DNA of 64,000 nt from Mucilaginibacter mali (lineage in GTDB: Bacteria > Bacteroidota > Bacteroidia > Sphingobacteriales > Sphingobacteriaceae), in NCBI RefSeq assembly GCF_013283875.1, contig NZ_CP054139.1, forward strand, positions 5,084,001-5,148,000, read 5' to 3'. This document shows, piece by piece, positions 8,701 through 17,426 of this stretch. The translations under genes and the position numbers were made by a program. The notes below the pieces were generated by a model that saw nothing but the letters and a program-made list of their open reading frames with translations, searched no databases and was not told the DNA's origin. Position 1 is the first letter of the stretch; every line of letters begins with the position of its first letter.

Positions 8701-8735
8701 ATTACCGTAAAATCGCCCTTTTTTGGAACGGTAAT
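8701..8735. promoter_or_regulatory. candidate operator, copy 2, with 8-bp inverted repeat
   Basis: Perfect inverted repeat ATTACCGT (8701-8708) / ACGGTAAT (8728-8735) around a 19-base centre. It contains TACCGTAAAATCGCC, shared with 7135-7149. It lies about 65 bases upstream of the start chosen for the membrane protein that heads the second kinase pair. Confidence 0.5.
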
Positions 8736-8769
8736 AAAAAAGCCGCCTTTGTGAGAAGCGGCTTTTTTT
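8735..8769 (-). terminator. intrinsic terminator after the Gfo/Idh/MocA gene
   Basis: Stem AGCCGC/GCGGCT extended by A-T pairs, 11-base loop, with T runs on either strand (seven Ts on the plus side, six on the minus side). It lies 8 bases past the stop at 8777, so it most likely ends the ApbE/oxidoreductase transcript. Confidence 0.75.
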
Positions 8770-8776
8770 GATTTCC

Positions 8777-9982
8777 TTACACGTTATATTCCTTCTTCCA
8801 CACCGCCATCTGCTTACCATACAAAGCCTGGTTGGCCAGCGCCACACAAACTGCCGTTCGGGCGCCAGTATAGATGTTCGAGTCTGGTAATTTGCCCGAT
8901 CCTATCTTGCTGTAGAAATCGTTCAGGGCATACCAGGTGCCGTCTTTGGTTGGCTCGGGCAGGATAGGGCTGCCGCCTTCCTTATTCCATACAATGCGGG
9001 TTGCGCCGGTAACACCATCCACCACATCGTTACCTTTCAGCACGTCCTTTTCGGGATAGAACATGCCCTGATCGGTTAGCAGTGATACGGTGCCCTTTGT
9101 GCCTTTTATTTTAAACAGGTAGCCATCGCGCGAGTTACCACAGGTGGCGCCGAAATTGCCGATCATGCCTTGCTCTGGATAGCGCAGCATTACCTGTACG
9201 TTATCGTAAGTTTCACGTCCATCCTTAAACACGTCGATGCCACCGGTGGCTGTAAATTCTTCGGGATGGGTATCAAACGCCCAGTTAATAAAATCTATCT
9301 GGTGCGATAGCAGTTCGGCTACCAGTCCGCCCGAATATTCCTTGTACATCCGCCAATTGATCTGCCTTTCAAGCGAGGGATTAGGCACCGGCCTGCGCCA
9401 GTTGGCGTTGCGGTCCCATCGGCAATCTACCTGGCTGATCTTGCCCAGATATCCCTTATTGATCATCTCCTTAACCCTGTAATACAGCGGCGAGTAACGG
9501 TACTGGTGCCCGATCTGCACCACCTGCTTTGGCCTGCTTTTTACCAGCTTCACCAGGTTAAGCGCCTGTTCGATGTTATAGGTCATGGTTTTCTCCAGGT
9601 ACAGGTGCTTATCGGCTTTCAACACATCCACCGCAATAGGGTAGTGCATATTCAGCGGAACAGCTACGATCACCGCGTCCACATTCTTGTCATCGCACAA
9701 TTGGCGATGATCGGTATAGGTTTTCCATGGTTCGCTGGTCTTGTTCATCTTTTGCGCTTCGGCTAAGCGAAAGTCCAGCACATCGCAAATAGCCGTTACT
9801 TTAAATTTATCCGGCGATTTTAAGGCTACGCCCATCACACCCTTGCCACGGTCGCCGCAGCCGATCACAGCTATGCGTACTACACCTGCTTCATCGTTCA
9901 ATCCTAAAATGCCCGGTGTTTTATTCAACAACAATCCACCGGCAACTATCCCGGTGTGTTTAATAAAAATGCGTCGTTCCAT
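8777..9982 (-). CDS. Gfo/Idh/MocA family oxidoreductase, exported
   Basis: 401 residues from the ATG at 9980-9982; longer in-frame starts run into the apbE gene. The N-terminus MERRIFIKHTGIVAGGLLL is a signal of the kind common on secreted Bacteroidota members (a hydrophobic stretch after basic residues; a classical twin-Arg is not complete). Then a Rossmann fold with IGCGDRGKGVM near residue 40, the EKTMTYN catalytic-Lys motif (EKP-like, with T in place of P), and a C-terminal alpha/beta substrate domain. Probably an NAD(P)-dependent sugar oxidoreductase or a glycosidase of this fold. It follows apbE by 7 bases. Confidence 0.9.
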   Translation of the reverse strand: MERRIFIKHTGIVAGGLLLNKTPGILGLNDEAGVVRIAVIGCGDRGKGVMGVALKSPDKFKVTAICDVLDFRLAEAQKMNKTSEPWKTYTDHRQLCDDKNVDAVIVAVPLNMHYPIAVDVLKADKHLYLEKTMTYNIEQALNLVKLVKSRPKQVVQIGHQYRYSPLYYRVKEMINKGYLGKISQVDCRWDRNANWRRPVPNPSLERQINWRMYKEYSGGLVAELLSHQIDFINWAFDTHPEEFTATGGIDVFKDGRETYDNVQVMLRYPEQGMIGNFGATCGNSRDGYLFKIKGTKGTVSLLTDQGMFYPEKDVLKGNDVVDGVTGATRIVWNKEGGSPILPEPTKDGTWYALNDFYSKIGSGKLPDSNIYTGARTAVCVALANQALYGKQMAVWKKEYNV

Positions 9983-9989
9983 TATCTTC

Positions 9990-11012
9990 TTATCTCTCTT
10001 TTTTATATCCCCTGAAGCCTGCCGTAACTGTATCGGCAACGGCGCCATTGGGTTTTTGGTAAATAATGTAAGCCCCAATATCGGTTCTTTTCTGTAAAAA
10101 TTGCAGCGATCGCTTTAATCCCATTGCAACAAAGCCATTATCATAACCATCGGCCGTAATACCATCCCGCGCCCAAACCGTAACGCTGATCACATCGTTA
10201 TGTGTCGGGTAGCCGGTTTTAGCATCCATAATGTGCGATATCTGCTTCCCTCCTGCCTCCAAATGTTTACGATAATTGCCCGATGTGGTTACCGCGCCGT
10301 CGCCCGGTTCGATAATTTTACGGAGCGGGGATGGGTTAATGTCGTTATCATCAATAGCTTCTATCCCTATCTTAAACGCCTCGCCATCGGGTTTATGGCC
10401 TTTGATGCGCAGTTCGCCGCCAATTTCGGTTACGTAATTGTATATATGGTGCCGTTCCAACATGCCCGCCAACAGATCGGCAGCGTAGCCCTGCGCAATG
10501 CCGTTCAGGTCTATCTGTACATCCGGCAGTTTTTTATGCAGGTAATTGCCTTGCAGCCAAATCTTATCCGTACCGACGTTTTTCAACAATGCCTTTACTT
10601 GCGCCGCGTTGGGAAATTGTGCCGGCTTCTTCACCCCAAACCCCCAGGCATCAACCAGTGGTTTCACGGTTACATCAACCAAACCACCGGTGGCATGGTT
10701 TATTTCGATGGCCTTTTTTATCAGTATCTTAAAATGCTCATCAATGCGGATCCCTTTTTTTGAACTGTTGAACTTGCAGATAAGCGAGTGGGGCTGATAC
10801 AAGGAAACCGCCCTGTCCAGCGTGGCTAAAAGGCTATCGGTTTGGCTTTGTGTAACCGTGCTATCGGCCGCGTAATAGGTAAGCTGATAGGTGGTACCCT
10901 GCGAGTAACCGGTAATATGGTATTTGTTTACCTGGGCGCTGGCGGGTAAAAACAGTGCTACGTAACATAAGGTTATCAAAACACACGATCTTGATCTTGC
11001 TCCCATCCGCAT
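9990..11012 (-). CDS. apbE: FAD:protein FMN transferase (ApbE), periplasmic
   Basis: 340 residues with an N-terminal signal peptide ending in PASAQ. Conserved ApbE features are present: a YSQGTTYQLTYY start of the fold, DVTVKPLVDAWGFG, LNGIAQGYAADLLA with Asp/Gly of the FAD site, and TEIGGELRIKG. ApbE covalently attaches FMN to Thr of target flavoproteins such as RnfG/NqrC in the periplasm. No such target is visible nearby. The start could be either of two Met codons (11012 or 11006). The next gene starts 7 bases after its stop, suggesting co-transcription. Confidence 0.93.
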   Translation of the reverse strand: MRMGARSRSCVLITLCYVALFLPASAQVNKYHITGYSQGTTYQLTYYAADSTVTQSQTDSLLATLDRAVSLYQPHSLICKFNSSKKGIRIDEHFKILIKKAIEINHATGGLVDVTVKPLVDAWGFGVKKPAQFPNAAQVKALLKNVGTDKIWLQGNYLHKKLPDVQIDLNGIAQGYAADLLAGMLERHHIYNYVTEIGGELRIKGHKPDGEAFKIGIEAIDDNDINPSPLRKIIEPGDGAVTTSGNYRKHLEAGGKQISHIMDAKTGYPTHNDVISVTVWARDGITADGYDNGFVAMGLKRSLQFLQKRTDIGAYIIYQKPNGAVADTVTAGFRGYKKER

Positions 11013-11022
11013 CGTTATCAGG

Positions 11023-11049
11023 TAGCAATGGGTTTCAAACCCATCGCTA
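11023..11049. repeat. short palindromic repeat (ATGGGTTT type), copy 1
   Basis: A 27-base near-palindrome around AATGGGTTT / AAACCCATCG. The same palindrome, with perfect 13-base arms, lies at 13455-13481. Both sit in gaps between genes, so this looks like a small dispersed repeat. Confidence 0.7.
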
Positions 11050-11070
11050 TGGTGGTATTTTTAGTGTTGT

Positions 11071-11820
11071 TTACTTCAACTCTTTGATCTTGATATTACG
11101 ATATGATACCTTATTGCCATGGTCCTGCAGCAGGATATGGCCTTTGGCGGCCTGGCCAAAATCCTTCCAAACCTTGTATTTGCTGATGGCAACTAAGTCC
11201 TTATATTCTTTCGAACCGCGCTCGTACGATAACACTTTTGTACCATTCAGCCAATGCTCTACGTGGTTGTTAGGGTAAACACGGATCTCGCCGCTGTTCC
11301 ATTCACCAATGGGTTTGATAATAGAAGCCGGTTTGTTTGATGGGATCAGGTCGTACAGTGATGCCAGCTTACGGTCGCCATCGCGGCCCAGTTTGGCATC
11401 TGGGTGTTTTTCGTCGTCAAGCACCTGGTATTCCAGGCCGATGCCTGATTTATCGGTTTTTTCCAGCTCGGTTACAAAATATTTAACACCGCTATTGGCA
11501 CCGTCGGTTAGCTTGAAATCAAATTTTAAGATAAAGGCGCTATATTCTTTAGTGGTAACGATATCGCCGCCAAGGCCCTCTTCCTGGCCGTTTGAGCTTT
11601 GTACGGTCAGTTCGCCGTCTTTCATGTCCCAGCCCTTATCGGGGAATTTATCTTTGTATATCGCGCGCCAATTGGTGGTGGTTTTGCCATCCCATAGCAT
11701 GGTGAAGCCTTCGGATTTTTCCTTGGCGGTTAGGGTATTCAGTTTTTGCGCGCTGGCGCTGCCCAGCGAGAGGGCCACTACGGCTAACGATAAAATAATA
11801 CGGTTCGATCTGTTCTTCAT
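11071..11820 (-). CDS. secreted DUF1080 (3-keto-disaccharide hydrolase-like) protein
   Basis: 249 residues. A signal peptide ends near SASAQ; the mature protein shows DUF1080 motifs: GFTMLWDGKTTTNWRA, a WDMKDGELTVQS strand, DFVTKEYS-like EYSAFILKFDFKL, GANSGVKYFV and GIGLEYQVLDD, and a C-terminal KGHILLQDHGNKVSYRNI. The fold is a concanavalin-like jelly roll. Some members hydrolyse 3-keto-glycosides, often beside Gfo/Idh/MocA oxidoreductases, which matches the two genes downstream here. Together they could form a small keto-sugar pathway; this is inference. Confidence 0.9.
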   Translation of the reverse strand: MKNRSNRIILSLAVVALSLGSASAQKLNTLTAKEKSEGFTMLWDGKTTTNWRAIYKDKFPDKGWDMKDGELTVQSSNGQEEGLGGDIVTTKEYSAFILKFDFKLTDGANSGVKYFVTELEKTDKSGIGLEYQVLDDEKHPDAKLGRDGDRKLASLYDLIPSNKPASIIKPIGEWNSGEIRVYPNNHVEHWLNGTKVLSYERGSKEYKDLVAISKYKVWKDFGQAAKGHILLQDHGNKVSYRNIKIKELK

Positions 11821-11976
11821 ATATGGTTGGTTCTTTAAATGGCTTAATTGGTTTGATGGATGTTAGTTCACCTATCGATTGCAAATTAGCTGCAATAGTT
11901 GTTATAAAATTAACTATTTCTAACCTTTTATACCACCATATTAACAAAAACGGCGAATACCCCATACGCAGGCCGG

Positions 11977-12123
11977 CCATTTAACTCACCCGGTCGTGGC
12001 TACGCCCAACCACCCTCTCTCCGCTGCGCTGGAAGAGGGGACAAGATTGTTCGATATTGCTTCTGCCCTCTTTTCGCGCAGCGAAGAGAGGGTCGACCAG
12101 CGAAGCGCGGTCGGGGGGAGTCT
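11977..12123. repeat. hairpin repeat element, CTCACCCGGTC type, copy 1
   Basis: This fills most of the 307-base gap between the DUF1080 gene and hflX. A long imperfect inverted repeat is built from CACCCGGTCGTGGCTACGC and CCACCCTCTC on the left and a GAGAGGGTCGACCAGCG stretch on the right. Similar sequence and gap position recur at 21670-21812. It has no coding content. The rest of the gap (11821-11976) is AT-rich upstream sequence of the DUF1080 gene. Confidence 0.65.
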
Positions 12124-12127
12124 ATAC

Positions 12128-13312
12128 TCAGTACAACAACTGATCGTAAGGATAACGCGCCGTATGGATGGCGATCACCTTATCGTACAATAGCTTTCTG
12201 AACTCATCCACATTTTCCTTTTTAGTAGCCGAGATAAAGATGGCCGGGTTGCTGTTCTTACCCATCCAGCTTTGTTTAAAATCTTCCAAACTCATCGGCT
12301 CGGTGGGATCTTCAGGGTGAATGGGCTGCGGTTTGTAGGCATCTATCTTATTAAACACGGTGATCATCGGCTTATCGATGGCGCCCAGGTCCTTCAGGGT
12401 TTCGTTAACGGTGTTGATCTGATCCTCGAAGTTGGGGTGCGATACATCCACTACGTGCACCAGGATATCGGCTTCGCGCACCTCGTCCAATGTCGATTTA
12501 AAACACTCTACCAAATGGTGTGGCAGCTTGCGGATAAAACCTACGGTATCCGACAGCAGGAACGGCAGGTTCTCTATCACCACCTTGCGCACCGTAGTAT
12601 CCAGCGTAGCGAACAGCTTGTTCTCGGCAAAAACATCCGATTTGGACAGCATGTTCATAATGGTTGATTTACCCACGTTGGTATAACCCACCAGTGCCAC
12701 ACGCACCAAAGCTACGCGGTTTTTACGCTGTGTTTCGTTTTGGCGGTCTATCAGTTTAAGGCGTTCTTTTAACAGCGATATTTTGTTCAGGATCAAACGC
12801 CTGTCCGTTTCTATCTGCGATTCACCCGGGCCACGCATCCCGATACCACCCTTTTGGCGCTCTAAGTGCGTCCACAAGCGGGTAAGGCGGGGCAGCAGGT
12901 ATTGCAGCTGGGCCAGCTCTACCTGGGTTTTGGCTTGGGCCGTTTGCGCGCGGTTGGCAAATATATCCAGGATCAGGTTACTGCGGTCCAATATCTTCAC
13001 CTGTAGTTCGTTCTCGATGTTACGCAGTTGCGATGGCGACAGTTCATCATCAAATACCACAATATCTATCTCTTCCGATTTTACATAATCACGAATTTCT
13101 TCCAGCTTACCCGAATGCACAAAGGTGGCCCGGTCGGGCTTTTGCATGCGCTGGGTAAATGTCTTCACGGTTAACCCGCCGGCGGTCATCACCAAAAACT
13201 CAAGTTCTTCCAGGTACTCTTTGGTTTGCTCGTCCGATTGCCCCGGTGTGATGATCCCCACCAGTACCACTTTCTCCTGCTTCACAGCAGTATCATAAAA
13301 TTTTTGCTTCAT
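12128..13312 (-). CDS. hflX: ribosome-associated GTPase HflX
   Basis: 394 residues, near the family norm. N-terminal HflX domain with the FVHSGKLEEIRDYV and VVFDDELSPSQLRNIE segments, a helical linker (QLQYLLPRLTRLW), the Gly-rich GGIGMRGPGE-S motif, then the G domain: GYTNVGKST P-loop (about residues 209-217), DT switch, DTVGFIRKLP, NKID and SATKK. HflX splits 70S ribosomes under stress. It has its own upstream region (13313 onward) and ends beside a repeat element. Confidence 0.97.
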   Translation of the reverse strand: MKQKFYDTAVKQEKVVLVGIITPGQSDEQTKEYLEELEFLVMTAGGLTVKTFTQRMQKPDRATFVHSGKLEEIRDYVKSEEIDIVVFDDELSPSQLRNIENELQVKILDRSNLILDIFANRAQTAQAKTQVELAQLQYLLPRLTRLWTHLERQKGGIGMRGPGESQIETDRRLILNKISLLKERLKLIDRQNETQRKNRVALVRVALVGYTNVGKSTIMNMLSKSDVFAENKLFATLDTTVRKVVIENLPFLLSDTVGFIRKLPHHLVECFKSTLDEVREADILVHVVDVSHPNFEDQINTVNETLKDLGAIDKPMITVFNKIDAYKPQPIHPEDPTEPMSLEDFKQSWMGKNSNPAIFISATKKENVDEFRKLLYDKVIAIHTARYPYDQLLY

Positions 13313-13394
13313 TAATAAAATATTCTCGGTACAAAGGTAACGTTAAAAAAATATAAAAGTTTAGGTTACGATAGCGATGTCCCAAGCATACGGC

Positions 13395-13438
13395 GTTTAC
13401 TCACCCGCCCATAGCTGAGCTTGGGCGGGTGAGTAAAC
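13395..13438. repeat. 17-bp inverted repeat, TTTACTCACCC type
   Basis: Perfect 17-base arms GTTTACTCACCCGCCCA (13395-13411) and its complement (13422-13438) around a 10-base loop. The ends resemble the TTACTCACCC/GGGTGAGTAA ends of the element at 21670-21812. It lies between two divergent genes, so it is more a dispersed hairpin than a terminator. Confidence 0.75.
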
Positions 13439-13454
13439 CCGGCATACCCTCTAA

Positions 13455-13481
13455 TAGCGATGGGTTTGAAACCCATCGCTA
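13455..13481. repeat. short palindromic repeat (ATGGGTTT type), copy 2
   Basis: A 27-base palindrome with perfect 13-base arms around a central G; second copy of the palindrome at 11023-11049. Confidence 0.72.
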
Positions 13482-13659
13482 AGCTCCAGCCGGGTGACAA
13501 AAAAAGTTAACACAATGTAACATAATTTAACCCTGTTTTCATTATAAATAATTGATTATAAATGCTTTGTCTTTAAAATCCCTTGTAAACATGTTACACG
13601 GAATTTATTCCACCATTTCCTGGCTTAAAGGATTCAATTTTTTCAATGTTTTTTCACAG

Positions 13660-13677
13660 ATAAGAATTTTTTCTTAT
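13660..13677. promoter_or_regulatory. BlaI-type operator, copy 1
   Basis: ATAAGAA-TTTT-TTCTTAT: perfect 7-base arms around 4 bases, 103 bases before the receptor gene's start. The same 7-4-7 layout occurs at 13735-13752 and 17400-17417. It is a likely BlaI-family repressor site. Confidence 0.7.
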
Positions 13678-13732
13678 TTTTATTTCGCTGTATATCAGCA
13701 AATTATCATTCACTCTCGTAAAATCGTTTTGA

Positions 13733-13754
13733 ACATAAGAAACTATTCTTATGT
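13733..13754. promoter_or_regulatory. BlaI-type operator, copy 2
   Basis: ACATAAGAA-ACTA-TTCTTATGT, a perfect inverted repeat with 9-base arms. Its core has the same ATAAGAA-N4-TTCTTAT form as the copies at 13660 and 17400. It ends 8 bases before the chosen receptor start codon, so bound repressor would block transcription or initiation. Confidence 0.75.
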
Positions 13755-13762
13755 TTGTCGAC

Positions 13763-16597
13763 ATGAAACCTATCTCACGTTCTAATGCCCTTGCTATCAG
13801 CCTGTTCAAACGGTGCTTGGTGTGTACCGTTATCCTGATATCCTGCTTCACGCAATCAGCCTCGGCCCAGCAGGGATATGCCATAAAGGGTAACCTGGCC
13901 GATACCGCTCTGCGTACCAAAATGTTCAACAGCACGGTTTATGTGCTGAACGCCAAAGATTCCATTCTCACTAAATTTATTTACGCTGCCGCGGACGGAG
14001 GGTTCAGCATTAACAATCTGCCGGCTGGTAACTATATCCTGATGGCCACCTATCCGGATTATGCCGATTATGTAGAACCCTTCTCTTTAGATGCAGCGCA
14101 TGCCGGTCTCGATTTCGGCACCATCAGCATGCAATTAAAATCGCGCCTGCTGAACGAGGTGATCATCAAGGGAGGCGTAACCGCCATCAAAATAAAGGGC
14201 GATACCACCGAGTTTAAAGCCCGGGCTTACGTGATACAGCCCAACGACAAGGTGGAAGACCTGCTGAAGCAACTCCCCGGCATACAAGTAGACAAGGACG
14301 GAAAGATAACCGCCAACGGCGAGCGTGTGAACAAGGTGCTGCTGGATGGCGAGGAATTTTTTGGCGATGATCCGACGCTGGTCACCAAAAACATCCGGGC
14401 CGATATGGTGGACAAGATCCAGCTGTATGATAAAAAAAGCGACCAGGCTACCTTTACCGGTATCGACGACGGCGTGAAAACCAAAACCATCAACGTAAAG
14501 TTGCGGGCCGATAAAAACAACGGCATGTTTGGTAAGGTAGATGCAGGTATCGGCAGCCAAAACTTTTACCAGGCGCAGGGGCTATACAATCACTTTAAAC
14601 CTGGCGAGAAATATGCCGCTTACGCCACCGCGGCCAATAACGGCAAAATCAATTTGGGGCAAGGCGATAATAGCCGCCTCGGCTCGGGCGGCAATAATGT
14701 GCAAGTGGGGGATGTGGTGATCGTACCCGCGACTTTGGCTGATGAGCAGGACGGCGCTTATGGTACCTACAATGGTCGCGGCCTGCCTGTTGCCCGTACC
14801 GGCGGGCTGCATTACGACGGTAAGTGGAACAACAACAAGGAAATCATTAACACTAATTATAAGGCCGGCTACCTGGCCACCAACGGGGTAACCAATACAT
14901 CAACCGAGCAGCACCTGCCCACCGGCGATCAGAACAATAACACCAGCCGCAATTTTGATAACTCGGCGTTCCGCCAAAAGCTGGACGCGGCCTTCCAGGC
15001 TAACCCCGATTCGGCATCGGGCATTAAAGTGATGGTAGATGGTACCCTGAAAAACGCGACTACCCGCAGCAATTACCTAAGCACAACAACCAACGGCAGC
15101 AGCAACCTGCTCAACAGCAACGTGCAAAGCAATAATAACACCGGCAATACCGGCATCTTTAACGCGGGTGTGCTGTATACGCACCGGATGCGCAGGCCGG
15201 GCCGTACATTCTCGTGGAACGTAAACGAAGCCTATAACCGCAACCAAAGCAATGGCTACCAAAATTCGGTCATCGATTTTTATAACACGACTGGTGGCAA
15301 GGACAGTACCCGGCGCATCGACCAGTATAAAACTACCGATGTTACCAGTTCGTTATTGAGCAGCAATGCCACCTATACCGAACCACTATCCAAGGTGCTG
15401 GCCCTGATATTTAACTATGGCCTGGGCATGAACAACAGCAGCGCCGACCGCCAAACGTTTGATGCGTCAATGCCGGGAAATTACAACCTGCTGAACACAA
15501 CTTTCAGCAACAACTATCGTTTTAACCAGTTCACTAACCAGGCAGGCGCGGTGTTCAATTATCACCAAAACAAAACCATATTGACTTTCGGCAGTAAGGT
15601 ATCGCAGGTTGATTTTAAACAGGTGAACCTGAACAGCAACGATATTTATCGCCGCGATTTTATTAACCTGGCACCGCAGGTAAACTACCAGTACAAGGCA
15701 TCGCAACAGGCCAGCTTTTCGATGAGTTATAACGGAAATACCATACAACCCACCATCGATCAGGTGCAGCCGGTGCGTATCAATAACGATCCGCTGAATA
15801 TCGTCTTAGGCAACCCCGATCTTAAGGCATCGTTCAGCAATAATTTCAAGTTCAATTACCGGCTTTACCGGTCTATCAGCAACCATGGAGTAAGCGTTGG
15901 CGGTGGTTACAACCTGGTATCTAACGCCGTTGTTAACAATATCACTACCGATGCCACCGGGAAAACCATCACCCAATACCTTAACCTGCAGGGGCAAACC
16001 CCGTTCAGGTATAATTTAAACACCAATTATTATATGATGATAGCCCCTATTAACACCAGTATGAGCCTGGAGTTTAACACAACGGGCAACATCAGTTATA
16101 ACTATATTAACAACGTGCTGAACAAATCCGAAGCGTACAGCTACGGCTGGGTGGCCGAATTTCATAAGTCGAAGGCCAACGCGCACTACTTCCAGTTTGT
16201 ATTCGCGCCAAATTACACGGTAAACAAGATCTCGCTACAGCAGCGGGGTAATAATAATGCCTGGGGGATTTATTCCGACGCGGTGGCCTCTGTTTATCTG
16301 CCCGCTAAATTGCAGGTAAGTACCGATTACAATTATAACTACACTGCCGCCACGGCCAGCTTCACGGCGCAAAGCCGCATGATCTGGAACGCTTCCATAT
16401 CCAAAGCGTTTTTTAAAGACAACGGCCTGAAGTTAGCAGCCACGGTAAACGACCTGTTGAACCAAAACGCCAACTATAGTCGCTTTATCACGGCCAACAG
16501 CATCACCCAAAGCAATACCACCGGCATCAGGCGTTACCTGATGTTCTCGCTCACCTGGGATTTTAACAAAATAGGCGCAAGCCCTCAAAAGAAGTAA
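13763..16597 (+). CDS. outer-membrane beta-barrel receptor with CarboxypepD-like N-domain
   Basis: 944 residues from the ATG at 13763; an in-frame ATG at 13751 lies inside an operator palindrome and is rejected. A signal peptide ends at about SASAQ, followed by a carboxypeptidase-regulatory-like domain, a plug-like region (VEDLLKQLPGIQVDKDGKI, LLDGEEFFGDDP, KIQLYDKK) and a long Asn/Tyr-rich beta-barrel ending in an aromatic-rich strand. It belongs to the TonB-receptor-like outer-membrane family of Bacteroidota. It is followed after 4 bases by a GLPGLI protein, then BlaI and M56 genes, so expression is probably tied to that repressor system. Confidence 0.9.
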   Translation: MKPISRSNALAISLFKRCLVCTVILISCFTQSASAQQGYAIKGNLADTALRTKMFNSTVYVLNAKDSILTKFIYAAADGGFSINNLPAGNYILMATYPDYADYVEPFSLDAAHAGLDFGTISMQLKSRLLNEVIIKGGVTAIKIKGDTTEFKARAYVIQPNDKVEDLLKQLPGIQVDKDGKITANGERVNKVLLDGEEFFGDDPTLVTKNIRADMVDKIQLYDKKSDQATFTGIDDGVKTKTINVKLRADKNNGMFGKVDAGIGSQNFYQAQGLYNHFKPGEKYAAYATAANNGKINLGQGDNSRLGSGGNNVQVGDVVIVPATLADEQDGAYGTYNGRGLPVARTGGLHYDGKWNNNKEIINTNYKAGYLATNGVTNTSTEQHLPTGDQNNNTSRNFDNSAFRQKLDAAFQANPDSASGIKVMVDGTLKNATTRSNYLSTTTNGSSNLLNSNVQSNNNTGNTGIFNAGVLYTHRMRRPGRTFSWNVNEAYNRNQSNGYQNSVIDFYNTTGGKDSTRRIDQYKTTDVTSSLLSSNATYTEPLSKVLALIFNYGLGMNNSSADRQTFDASMPGNYNLLNTTFSNNYRFNQFTNQAGAVFNYHQNKTILTFGSKVSQVDFKQVNLNSNDIYRRDFINLAPQVNYQYKASQQASFSMSYNGNTIQPTIDQVQPVRINNDPLNIVLGNPDLKASFSNNFKFNYRLYRSISNHGVSVGGGYNLVSNAVVNNITTDATGKTITQYLNLQGQTPFRYNLNTNYYMMIAPINTSMSLEFNTTGNISYNYINNVLNKSEAYSYGWVAEFHKSKANAHYFQFVFAPNYTVNKISLQQRGNNNAWGIYSDAVASVYLPAKLQVSTDYNYNYTAATASFTAQSRMIWNASISKAFFKDNGLKLAATVNDLLNQNANYSRFITANSITQSNTTGIRRYLMFSLTWDFNKIGASPQKK

Positions 16598-16601
16598 AAC
16601 G

Positions 16602-17381
16602 ATGAAAAAGATCAGCATAGCCATAATCTGTATTTTAACCTGTTTCAGCGGCGTATTCGCCCAGCAGGCCCGGTTCACCGTTAACGGCACTATCGAGTTT
16701 GATAAAACCGTGAACGCCTACGCCCTCATCCGCAAAGGGCAGATCACCGGGAAGTTTGCCTCCGGCAACGAGCGCGACCTATTGGAGCAATACCAGGTAA
16801 GCAATCCGCAGTTTAAAACCCTGAAAAGTACGCTCAGCTTTGCCGGCAATAAAACGCTGTTTACGCCGGTAGATCGCTCTTCTGTAAAGGGGCAAGGCTT
16901 CGAGATCCCCTCATCGGCCCAAAACAACATCGTTTATACCGACCACACAGCCGGAACAGTAACCATACAAAAGGATATAATGGGCGATAACTTTTTGCTA
17001 AGCGACAGCACCCGCAAAATAAAATGGAAGATAACAGGTGAAACGCGCGAAATAGCCGGATACCCCTGTCGCCGCGCCAATGGACTGATGATGGATTCGA
17101 TATATGTGGTGGCCTTTTTTACCGAAAAGATCCATGTGCAGGGCGGCCCCGAAAGCTTTGACGGATTGCCGGGAATGATACTGGAAGTGGCGCTGCCACA
17201 CGATAACATTACCTGGAAGGCGACTAAGGTAACCGATATGGTGATCGCCACCGATGTGGTGAAGCCGCCCAAAACAGGCAAAAAAGTGGATGCTACGGGA
17301 TTGATGGAGGTATTGAAGGGGATCACCAATAACAGGCCCCCTGCACAGGCGGGCGTAATTATGAAAGCCTACCTGTTGTAA
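16602..17381 (+). CDS. GLPGLI family secreted protein
   Basis: 259 residues. A signal peptide ends near SGVFAQQ; the body has the family's hallmark FDGLPGMILEV near residue 190, a WKITGETREIAGYPCRRA segment with its conserved Cys, and FTEKIHVQGGPESF. The family is restricted to Bacteroidota, is of unknown function, and is often encoded next to an outer-membrane barrel, as here. It is transcribed with the receptor and lies just upstream of the blaI-type operator. Confidence 0.92.
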   Translation: MKKISIAIICILTCFSGVFAQQARFTVNGTIEFDKTVNAYALIRKGQITGKFASGNERDLLEQYQVSNPQFKTLKSTLSFAGNKTLFTPVDRSSVKGQGFEIPSSAQNNIVYTDHTAGTVTIQKDIMGDNFLLSDSTRKIKWKITGETREIAGYPCRRANGLMMDSIYVVAFFTEKIHVQGGPESFDGLPGMILEVALPHDNITWKATKVTDMVIATDVVKPPKTGKKVDATGLMEVLKGITNNRPPAQAGVIMKAYLL

Positions 17382-17399
17382 AACAGTTGGCTTGCTATC

Positions 17400-17417
17400 A
17401 TAAGAAATATTTCTTAT
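17400..17417. promoter_or_regulatory. BlaI-type operator, copy 3
   Basis: ATAAGAAATATTTCTTAT is a perfect 18-base palindrome ending 9 bases before the repressor gene's start. It matches the cores upstream of the receptor gene at 13660 and 13735. Its position suggests autorepression of the BlaI/M56 pair. Confidence 0.78.
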
Positions 17418-17426
17418 TATTGTTTT

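Noticed and set aside
13751..13762. Earlier ATG for the outer-membrane receptor
   Set aside because: Lies within the 22-base operator palindrome at 13733-13754; the next ATG gives a normal signal peptide.
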